Notes under the pieces: generated by a model
The model's input: only the letters and a program-made list of their open reading frames with translations
Databases searched by the model: none
What the model was told of the DNA's origin: nothing
In this document: positions 41,046-47,492 of the stretch, piece after piece
Position numbering within the stretch: the first letter of the stretch is position 1
Layout: every line of letters begins with the position of its first letter
NCBI GenBank assembly: GCA_025361705.1
Contig: JANYJW010000044.1
Coordinates: 1-47,492, forward strand
DNA length: 47,492 bases
Direction: 5' to 3'
From: Gemmatimonas sp.
GTDB lineage: Bacteria > Gemmatimonadota > Gemmatimonadetes > Gemmatimonadales > Gemmatimonadaceae
Made by a program: the position numbers and the translations under genes

Positions 41046-41113
41046 CCGCCACCGGTCTCAGCCCTGCCCTACCCCCTGCACCACACCCTGTCCCTTCTCC
41101 TGCCTCGACTGCC

Positions 41114-41449
41114 ATGTCCGACGCTTCCATGAACCCCGATGTCTCGTCGCCGCAGTTCGCCGAACTCGCCCCCACCGGGGCGGCGCAGAGCGAAGTGCCG
41201 CTGTCGATGCTGCTCGACCTCACCATCCCGGTGACGATCGAACTCGGCCGCACCCGGATGTCGGTGCAGGAAATTCTGCGCCTCGGCCGCGGTTCGGTGG
41301 TGCAGCTGGAACGTCTCGCCGGCGAGCCGATTGATGTCTACGTCGGGGACCGCCGCTTCGCCGAGGGCGAGGTGGTGGTGATTGGCGAGCACTTCGGCAT
41401 CCGCATCACGCGGCTCGTGTCGGTGCTGCCGGGCGAGGCGGCGGCGTAA
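41114..41449 (+). CDS. fliN: Flagellar motor switch protein FliN
   Basis: This 111-residue protein has the SpoA domain: SMLLDLTIPVTIELGRTRM, EILRLGRGSVVQLERLAGEP, and VDVYVG-like VYVGDRRFAEGEVVVI. FliN forms the base of the C-ring and docks FliH. The 68 bases before the ATG are a C/T tract with almost no G run, so no ribosome site is visible. Its stop overlaps the next start (TAATG). Confidence 0.95.
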   Translation: MSDASMNPDVSSPQFAELAPTGAAQSEVPLSMLLDLTIPVTIELGRTRMSVQEILRLGRGSVVQLERLAGEPIDVYVGDRRFAEGEVVVIGEHFGIRITRLVSVLPGEAAA

Positions 41450-42849
41450 TGGTCTCGTCGCTGCTCGGCGTGCTCGGGGTGCTCGCGCTGGTGCTCGGGC
41501 TCCTCCTGCTGACCATGCGGTACCTCAAGCGGTTCGCGCCAAATGGCGGCGCGGGCAGCACCAAGGTGCCGCTGGAAGTCGTGCAGCGCCTCTCGCTGTC
41601 ACCCAAGCAGGGCATTGCGATTGTCCGCATCGGCGAGCGGCTCGTGGCCGTCTCGATGGGCGATGGCGGCGTGCGCGCCCTCGTCGAGCTCGATGCCGCA
41701 CCTTCAGCGGCGACGGCCACGGCCGTCGCGCCGGCCGCCTCCCAGCCGTTCATGTCGATGATGCGCCGCGGCGCACCGGTGATCACGACGCAGCCTTCGG
41801 CAGTGCCGGTGGTGGCGAGCGCACTCCCCGCCGACTTCCGCAACCTCCTGCGCACCGCGCTGCGCGGCTCGACGACGCTGGCGATCGCGGCCGCCCTGCT
41901 GCTTCCTGCGGCTGTGCGCGCACAGGGTTCCGGTGCGCCGTCGCAGGCGCAGCTGCAGCAGGCCATCAAGGCGGCGACGAGCACGGTGACGGGTTCGTCG
42001 AAGGCGGCTCCTGCCGGCACATCGGCCGCGTCCTCGAAGGGCGCGGCCGATCAGCTGTCGACCCTCACGGGCAGCGTCGCCCAGCAGCTGCGCGCGCGTC
42101 AGGCCGCCAAGACTGCTGGCGCCAAGGACGTCGCCGCGGACAACGCCGGCGCCAGCGCCGACCAGATGATCACCCGTTCCGCACCGACCATCGACCTCAA
42201 GGTGGCGGGTGGCGACGGGCTGCGCCTCTCGGGCACGGTCGGCGTCGTGGTGATGATGGGGCTGCTCACGATGCTGCCGACGCTGGTGCTGATGATGACC
42301 GGGTTCACCCGGATCCTCGTCGTGCTGCACTTCCTGCGGCAGGCCATCGGGACGCAGAGCGCGCCGCCGGCGCAGCTGATCGCGGGCCTCGCGCTGCTGA
42401 TCACCGGCTTTGTGATGGCACCGACGCTCAACGAGGTGAACCGCACGGCGCTGCAGCCGTGGATGGACGGCAAGATCGAGCAGGGGCAGATGCTGAGCGA
42501 AGGCGTGAAGCCCTTCCGCACTTTCATGCTGCGCCAGGTGCGCCCCACCGACCTTTCGACCTTTGCCAACATCAGCGGCATGCCGGCGGTGGGGAGCGCG
42601 CAGGACGTCCCGCTCGTCGTGCTCGTCTCGGCCTTCGTCACGAGCGAGATGCGCACGGCGTTCCAGATCGGCTTTGCACTCTTCCTTCCGTTCATCGTGA
42701 TCGACGTGGTCGTCGCCTCGGTGCTGATGAGCATGGGCATGATGATGCTCCCGCCCGCGATGATCTCGCTCCCGTTCAAGCTGCTGCTCTTCGTGATGGT
42801 CGACGGCTGGTCGCTGATCGTCACGGGACTCGTGCAGAGCTTCCACTAG
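41449..42849 (+). CDS. fliP: FliO-FliP fusion, flagellar export-gate protein
   Basis: One uninterrupted 466-residue frame. Residues 1-28 hold a membrane segment (GVLGVLALVLGLLLLTM) and about 30-85 the FliO cytoplasmic domain (VPLEVVQRLSLSPKQGIAIVRIG). A hydrophobic segment at about 141-155 preceded by Arg residues and ending VRA-Q (158-159) looks like a cleavable FliP signal peptide, now internal. After an 85-residue linker, the FliP core (about 244-466) follows: TMLPTLVLMMTGFTRILVVL, PLVVLVSAFVTSEMRTAF, MMLPPAMISLPFKLLLFVMVDGW. FliP builds the export gate with FliQ and FliR; FliO normally helps FliP assemble. Confidence 0.9.
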   Translation: MVSSLLGVLGVLALVLGLLLLTMRYLKRFAPNGGAGSTKVPLEVVQRLSLSPKQGIAIVRIGERLVAVSMGDGGVRALVELDAAPSAATATAVAPAASQPFMSMMRRGAPVITTQPSAVPVVASALPADFRNLLRTALRGSTTLAIAAALLLPAAVRAQGSGAPSQAQLQQAIKAATSTVTGSSKAAPAGTSAASSKGAADQLSTLTGSVAQQLRARQAAKTAGAKDVAADNAGASADQMITRSAPTIDLKVAGGDGLRLSGTVGVVVMMGLLTMLPTLVLMMTGFTRILVVLHFLRQAIGTQSAPPAQLIAGLALLITGFVMAPTLNEVNRTALQPWMDGKIEQGQMLSEGVKPFRTFMLRQVRPTDLSTFANISGMPAVGSAQDVPLVVLVSAFVTSEMRTAFQIGFALFLPFIVIDVVVASVLMSMGMMMLPPAMISLPFKLLLFVMVDGWSLIVTGLVQSFH

Positions 42850-42877
42850 GCCACCGCCCCGCACCCGCCCGGCTACC

Positions 42878-43147
42878 ATGACTGATACGCAAGTCGTCGA
42901 CCTCGCCCGCAACGCCGTGATGATGGCCCTTGCGCTCGCCACGCCGATGCTGGTCGTCGCACTCGGCGTCGGCCTGAGCGTGAGTGTCTTCCAGTCGGTG
43001 ACGCAGATCCAGGACCAGACGCTCTCGTTCGTGCCGAAGCTGATGGCGGTGACGGCAGTCTTCCTGTTCGGGCTGCCGTGGATGATCCAGACGGCCGTGA
43101 AGTACACGGCGGAACTGTTCCGCTCGCTGCCGTCGCTGGTGTCGTGA
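42878..43147 (+). CDS. fliQ: Flagellar export-gate protein FliQ
   Basis: This 89-residue protein has two transmembrane helices with the FliQ segment VFQSVTQIQDQTLSFVPKLM between them. It packs around the FliP/FliR pentamer core. The gap before it is C-rich without a ribosome site. Its stop overlaps the fliR GTG. Confidence 0.94.
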   Translation: MTDTQVVDLARNAVMMALALATPMLVVALGVGLSVSVFQSVTQIQDQTLSFVPKLMAVTAVFLFGLPWMIQTAVKYTAELFRSLPSLVS

Positions 43148-43929
43148 CGCCCGGGCTCGACCTGTTTGCGCCGGGCGCCGGCGATGCGATTGTGCTCGCG
43201 GGCACTCGCGTCACGGGCCTGATGATCATCGCCCCGTCGCTCTCGTCGACCATCATCCCGCACCGCATGCGCGCGGGCATCGTGATTGCGCTAACGCTGC
43301 TCCTCACGCCGGTCGCCATGGGGGCAACGCGCCAGCCGCACATCACCGCGGCGGCCCTCGCGTCGGAGTTGCTCATCGGCTTCTCGCTCGGCTTCGGCGC
43401 GGCGATCCTCGTGGGCGCCGCCGAGCAGGCGGGCGACGCGATGGCGGTGCAGATGGGGCTCAGCGGCATCGCGATCCTCGACCCGATGGCGGCCGAGCCG
43501 CTGCCGGTGGTCGGGTCGTTCCTCCGCCTCTACGCGCTCACGCTGCTGCTCTCGCTCAACTTGCACGCCGTGATGATCAGCACGCTGGCCGACTCGCTGC
43601 GCGCCGTGCCGCTCGGCTCGGCGCCCTCGCTGGCCAACGGCATGCATGAGCTGCTCGGGCTGGGCGGGACGATGTTTGCGCTCGGCGTGCGCTTTGCCGC
43701 GCCGGTGATCGCGGTGATTCTCATCGTCAACGTGTCGCTCGCCGTGATGGGGCGCGCGGCCCCGCAGTTGAACGTGCTCACGGTCGCCTTCCCAATGCAG
43801 ATCGCCGCCGGGCTGTTCGCGCTGGCGGCCGCGCTGCCGGCGATGGCCGTCTTCTTCGGCGGCTGGGACTCGGTCTACCACGGCATGGTGTCGCGTGCCG
43901 TGGGCGGCTTCACCCTCATCGGGCGCTGA
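43144..43929 (+). CDS. fliR: Flagellar export-gate protein FliR
   Basis: This 261-residue protein has about six hydrophobic segments and the FliR landmarks RVTGLMIIAPSLSS, EQAGDAMAVQMGL and RAAPQLNVLTVAFPMQI. The start is the GTG at 43144 (GTGA overlap with fliQ); the upstream frame is a fliQ shadow. It completes the export gate and precedes flhB as usual. Confidence 0.94.
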   Translation: MTPGLDLFAPGAGDAIVLAGTRVTGLMIIAPSLSSTIIPHRMRAGIVIALTLLLTPVAMGATRQPHITAAALASELLIGFSLGFGAAILVGAAEQAGDAMAVQMGLSGIAILDPMAAEPLPVVGSFLRLYALTLLLSLNLHAVMISTLADSLRAVPLGSAPSLANGMHELLGLGGTMFALGVRFAAPVIAVILIVNVSLAVMGRAAPQLNVLTVAFPMQIAAGLFALAAALPAMAVFFGGWDSVYHGMVSRAVGGFTLIGR

Positions 43930-43931
43930 CG

Positions 43932-45026
43932 ATGGCTGAAGGCAGCGACCAGGAAAGAACCGAAGCCCCAACCCCGAAACGACGCGAGGATGCGTTTCTC
44001 GAGGGCCGCGTTCCGAAGTCGCCCGAGCTCAATGCCGCAGCGCTTTTCCTGACCGCGGCGCTCGTCGTCAACTCGGTGGGGCCCGGCGTCGGCACGCAGC
44101 TCGTCGCCCTCTTCGGCACGACGCTCGCCAAGGTCGGCGCGGGCGCGGGCGACCCCACGGCGGCGGTGCAGTTGCTGCGCGACACGGGTTTCTCGACGAT
44201 GAAGATCGTCGCGCTGCTCAGCGCCGGTTTCGGCGTCGCGGTGCTCGCGATCGGCGCCCTGCAGGGGCGCGGCGTACTCTCGCTGCAGCCGCTGGAGCCC
44301 AAGTTCGAGCGCATCAGCCCGATGGCCAACGCCAAGCGCCTCTTCTCGACGCAGCCGCTGGCCGACCTGTTCAAGTCGCTGGCCAAGATGGGGATCGTCG
44401 GCTGGGCGGTCTCGGGCGTGCTCATCCAGGGCTGGGGCGACCTCAGCGACCTCGGCAATCGGGACCTGATGGCGATGTTCCCCATCGTGCAGGACCTGAC
44501 GGTGCGGATGCTCAAGAACGCGGGGCTCGCCTACCTCGCGCTCGCGTCGATGGACTACGCGTACCAGCTCTGGCAGCACGAAAAGAGCCTGAAGATGAGC
44601 AAGGAAGACGTGCGTCAGGAGAACAAGCAGAATGAAGGCGACCCGATGCTGCGGCACCGCGCACGATCCATGGCCCGCGCCCGCATCCGCCGCCAGATGT
44701 TCGACGACGTCAAGACGGCCGATGTCGTCATCGTGAACCCGACGCACATCGCCGTCGCGCTGCGCTACGACCCGGTGCAGGCGCCGGCCCCGGTCGTGCT
44801 CGCCATGGGTCAGCGCAAGATCGCCGAGCGCATCAAGGCGCTCGCCTTCGAGCACCGGGTGCCCGTCATCGAGAACAAGCCGCTCGCGCGTGCGCTGCTC
44901 GCCAGCGCCCACGTGGGCCAGATGATCCCCGCCGAACTGTACGCCGCCGTGGCCGAAGTCCTGGCCTTCGTCATTCGTCAGCGCGCGCTCGCATCGATGC
45001 GCTGGACAGGGAGCGCCCGCGCATGA
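43932..45026 (+). CDS. flhB: Flagellar export specificity-switch protein FlhB
   Basis: This 364-residue protein begins ERTEAPTPKRREDAFLEGRVPKS, the FlhB signature, followed by four membrane segments and the cytoplasmic autocleaving domain with NPTH at residues 269-272 (VIVNPTHIAVALRY), the same residue number as in Salmonella. Cleavage there lets FliK switch export from rod/hook to filament subunits. It starts two bases after fliR and overlaps flhA. Confidence 0.96.
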   Translation: MAEGSDQERTEAPTPKRREDAFLEGRVPKSPELNAAALFLTAALVVNSVGPGVGTQLVALFGTTLAKVGAGAGDPTAAVQLLRDTGFSTMKIVALLSAGFGVAVLAIGALQGRGVLSLQPLEPKFERISPMANAKRLFSTQPLADLFKSLAKMGIVGWAVSGVLIQGWGDLSDLGNRDLMAMFPIVQDLTVRMLKNAGLAYLALASMDYAYQLWQHEKSLKMSKEDVRQENKQNEGDPMLRHRARSMARARIRRQMFDDVKTADVVIVNPTHIAVALRYDPVQAPAPVVLAMGQRKIAERIKALAFEHRVPVIENKPLARALLASAHVGQMIPAELYAAVAEVLAFVIRQRALASMRWTGSARA

Positions 45027-47107
45027 GCAGCCTCGCCGCCCGTTCCGCCGAGACCCGAGGGTCGCGCACCGCCGAAATCGGCGTGGCACTCGCGGTCGTC
45101 TTCATCATCGCGCTGCTGGTGGTGCCGCTGCCGCCGTTCGTGCTCGACCTCTGCCTGTCGCTCAGCATCGGCATCTCGCTGGTCGTGCTGCTCGTCTCGC
45201 TGTACACCACCGATCCGCTCGAGTTCAGTTCATTTCCGGCGCTCATCCTCCTGCTCACCCTGTTCCGCCTCGCACTCAACGTCAGCAGCACCCGGCTCAT
45301 CCTCTCCGAGGGGCACGCCGGCAAGGTCATCCAGGCGTTCGGCCAGTTCGTGATCGGCGGCAATTACATCGTCGGCGTGGTGCTCTTCCTGATCCTCGTC
45401 GGCATCAACTTCATTGTCATCACCAAGGGCGCTGGACGCGTGGCCGAGGTGGCCGCGCGCTTCACGCTCGACGCGATGCCCGGCAAACAGATGGCGATCG
45501 ATGCCGACCTGTCGGCCGGCCTCATCGACGAAGCCACCGCCCGCAAGCGCCGCTCCGAGATCACCCAGCAGGCCGACTTCTACGGCGCGATGGACGGCGC
45601 CTCGAAGTTCGTGAAGGGCGACGCGATCGCCGGCCTGCTCATCACGTTCATCAACATCGTCGGCGGCATCTTCATTGGCGTCGTGCAGAAGGGGATGCCG
45701 GCCGCGCAGGCGGCGTCGACCTACACGATCCTCACGGTCGGCGACGGCCTGGTGGCGCAGATCCCGGCGCTGATTGTCAGCACCGCGGCCGGCATCATGG
45801 TGACGCACGCGGCGGGCGGGTCGCGCATCGGCAGCCTGTTGGCCACGCAGCTGGGGCGCCATCCGCGCGCGGTCTGGATTGCGGCGGGCGTGCTCGCCGC
45901 CCTGGGACTCGTCCCCGGCCTCCCGACCATCCCGTTCATGGTACTCGCCGGCGGCCTAGGCCTGTTGGGCCAGATGTCGCAGGTGGCGTCCGACGCGCGT
46001 GACGTGGCCTCGGACAAGGCGGCGGAACTCCCGCCCGCCGAAGCCGTCGCGCAGAACCCGCTCAAGGACCTGCTGCAGATCGACCCGATCGAGCTGGAAG
46101 TGGGCTATGCCCTCATCCCGCTCGTCGACGAATCGCAGGGCGGCGACCTGCTCGAACGCATCAGCCTGCTGCGCAAGCAGGCCGCGCTGGAACTCGGCAT
46201 CCTCATCCCGTCCATCCGCATCCGCGACGACGTGCGCCTGCCGGCCAACGAGTACATCATCAAGCTGCGCGGCAGCGAAGTGGCGCGTGCCGAGGTGCTG
46301 CCGCGCTTCTTCCTCGCGCTCGACACGGGCGGCGTCATCCAGGCGATCGAGGGCATGGAGACGATTGACCCGTCGTTCGGCATGCCGGCCCGTTGGATCG
46401 CTCCCGGACGGAAGGCCGAAGCCGAGGCGCTGGGCTACGTGGTGGTGGAACCGACGACGATGGTGGCCACGCACCTGATGGAAACGCTCAAGGCCAACGC
46501 CGCCGAGCTGCTCGGCCGCCAGGACGTGCAGGAGATGGTGGAGACGCTCAAGAAGTCGCACCCGGCGCTGGTGGAAGACCTCATCCCGAACAAGGTCTCG
46601 CTGGGAATGCTCCATCGCGTGCTGCAGCGGTTGCTCCGCGAGCGGGTGCCCATCCGCGACCTCGTCACCATTCTCGAGGCGCTGGGCGACACCGCCGACA
46701 CGACCAAGGATCCGGAACAACTGACCGAGCACGTCCGGCGATCGCTGTCCAACGTGATTGCCCGGCTGTTCATGGACGAGTCGGGCATGGTGCGCGGCAT
46801 CACGCTGGGCGCGCGGCTCGAGGCGTCGCTGATGGGGCTGTTCAGCCCGCGCGCCAACGTGCCGGGGACGTCCCTGCTCACCCCCGATGCGCTGGCAGGC
46901 CTTTTGCGTGAGTTGAATACGCTCGCCTCGGCCGGAACGGCGGACGGGCGCGCGGTGCCGCTGGTCGTCCCCCCGGGACTGCGCATCGGCATCCGCCGGC
47001 TCATCGAACCCGTCATGCCTGCCCTGTCTGTTGTCTCGCTCGCCGAACTCCCCGCCACCGTCCAGCTGACCAGCGTCGGACATTGGGAAATGAAACATGC
47101 GGCTTGA
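45023..47107 (+). CDS. flhA: Flagellar export protein FlhA
   Basis: This 694-residue protein has an N-terminal membrane domain of about eight helices with the FHIPEP signature (FRLALNVSSTRLILSEGHAG; AVEVAARFTLDAMPGKQMAID-like) and a large cytoplasmic domain that docks chaperone-substrate complexes. It overlaps flhB by four bases and flhF by eleven. Length is normal for the family. Confidence 0.96.
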   Translation: MSSLAARSAETRGSRTAEIGVALAVVFIIALLVVPLPPFVLDLCLSLSIGISLVVLLVSLYTTDPLEFSSFPALILLLTLFRLALNVSSTRLILSEGHAGKVIQAFGQFVIGGNYIVGVVLFLILVGINFIVITKGAGRVAEVAARFTLDAMPGKQMAIDADLSAGLIDEATARKRRSEITQQADFYGAMDGASKFVKGDAIAGLLITFINIVGGIFIGVVQKGMPAAQAASTYTILTVGDGLVAQIPALIVSTAAGIMVTHAAGGSRIGSLLATQLGRHPRAVWIAAGVLAALGLVPGLPTIPFMVLAGGLGLLGQMSQVASDARDVASDKAAELPPAEAVAQNPLKDLLQIDPIELEVGYALIPLVDESQGGDLLERISLLRKQAALELGILIPSIRIRDDVRLPANEYIIKLRGSEVARAEVLPRFFLALDTGGVIQAIEGMETIDPSFGMPARWIAPGRKAEAEALGYVVVEPTTMVATHLMETLKANAAELLGRQDVQEMVETLKKSHPALVEDLIPNKVSLGMLHRVLQRLLRERVPIRDLVTILEALGDTADTTKDPEQLTEHVRRSLSNVIARLFMDESGMVRGITLGARLEASLMGLFSPRANVPGTSLLTPDALAGLLRELNTLASAGTADGRAVPLVVPPGLRIGIRRLIEPVMPALSVVSLAELPATVQLTSVGHWEMKHAA

Positions 47108-47492
47108 GACCTTTTGCGGTTCCGACTACGCCACCGCCTTCGCGTTTGCCAACGCCGCGATGGGCGACGAGGCCATTCTCGTCTGGTCGCGCCCCATCCG
47201 CTTCGGCCAGGGCAGCGGCATCGAAGTCGCCTGCACGACGTCGGACGCGCTGGCGAAGTTCCGCAGCCGCGTCAGCCCGGGGACGCCGCGCTTTTCGCCC
47301 GGCGCGCGCCGACGTGACGGGCGCCCGTTCATCGTGGCACTCGTGGGACCGACCGGGGCCGGCAAGACCACGACGGCGGCCAAGCTCGCGGTGCATCCCG
47401 ACGCCTTTGGCGGCCTGAAGGTGGGGTTCCTGTCGCTCGACACGTACCGGGCGGGTGCCGTGGAGCAGCTGCAGAGCTACGCCGACGTCGCC
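47097..47492 (+). CDS. flhF: Flagellar GTPase FlhF (3'-truncated)
   Basis: The first 132 codons of an SRP-type GTPase. After an N-terminal variable region (MRLETFCGSDYATAFAFANA) comes the G domain with P-loop LVGPTGAGKTTTAAKLA and LDTYRAGAVEQLQSYA. FlhF places the flagellum in the cell. The N-terminal B region is short compared with many FlhF proteins (about 75 residues before the G domain). The gene continues past the window. Confidence 0.93.
   Translation, partial: MRLETFCGSDYATAFAFANAAMGDEAILVWSRPIRFGQGSGIEVACTTSDALAKFRSRVSPGTPRFSPGARRRDGRPFIVALVGPTGAGKTTTAAKLAVHPDAFGGLKVGFLSLDTYRAGAVEQLQSYADVA

Noticed and set aside
1..47492. CRISPR arrays, transposases, tRNA or rRNA genes
   Set aside because: No regularly spaced direct repeats, transposase-like products or recognisable stable-RNA sequences were seen; small structured RNAs cannot be excluded by eye.

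Overview
The window is GC-rich bacterial DNA packed with genes, many of which overlap by 1-4 bases. It is mostly one large flagellar locus of a diderm. The FliL/FliM/FliN switch, FliF ring, CheY/CheZ pair, sigma-28 and sigma-54 type promoters and CDP-sugar genes all suggest a Gram-negative cell plan. Gene order and protein divergence suggest Gemmatimonadota or a similar high-GC phylum, but that assignment is an inference. No rRNA, tRNA, insertion sequence or CRISPR array was seen.

Layout. (1) 1-6.8 kb: surface-sugar and housekeeping genes. A truncated GT2 glycosyltransferase is on the plus strand. On the minus strand are AlkA-type DNA glycosylase, TIGR01777 epimerase, CpsB-like PHP phosphatase, a polytopic membrane protein, glucose-1-phosphate cytidylyltransferase (rfbF) and CDP-glucose 4,6-dehydratase (rfbG). 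(2) 6.9-9.2 kb, minus strand: a late flagellar/chemotaxis unit of three small unknown proteins, flgM, cheY and cheZ, with sigma-28-like promoters. (3) 9.4-23.2 kb, plus strand: filament module flgL-fliW, two giant TPR glycosyltransferases and an FkbM methyltransferase (probable flagellin glycosylation), then fliC, fliD, fliS and a fliT-position gene. (4) 23.1-27.4 kb: a GT4 glycosyltransferase, a sigma-54-dependent response regulator and two more methyltransferases. (5) 27.8-39.2 kb, plus strand: flgB-flgC-X-fliE-fliF-fliG-fliH-fliI-fliJ-motE-fliK-flgD-flgE. (6) 39.5 kb to the end: fliL-fliM-fliN-fliOP-fliQ-fliR-flhB-flhA-flhF (flhF is cut by the window edge).

How it fits together. The NtrC-like regulator with an intact GAFTGA loop could drive the sigma-54-like sites before flgB, fliL, flgL and the glycosyltransferase genes. 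FlgM and the sigma-28 sites before fliC, flgM and the small-protein operon form the late switch. FliW plus a flagellin leader hairpin with GGA in its loop suggests CsrA-FliW control of flagellin translation.

Most unusual points: a FliK-position protein with an embedded, apparently complete M15 peptidoglycan-peptidase active site; a FliO-FliP fusion that keeps the FliP signal peptide internally; three homologous glycosyltransferase modules in two adjacent TPR giants before flagellin; a tiny FlgM-motif protein; a short, divergent FlgB; and two contrasting kinds of translation start region.
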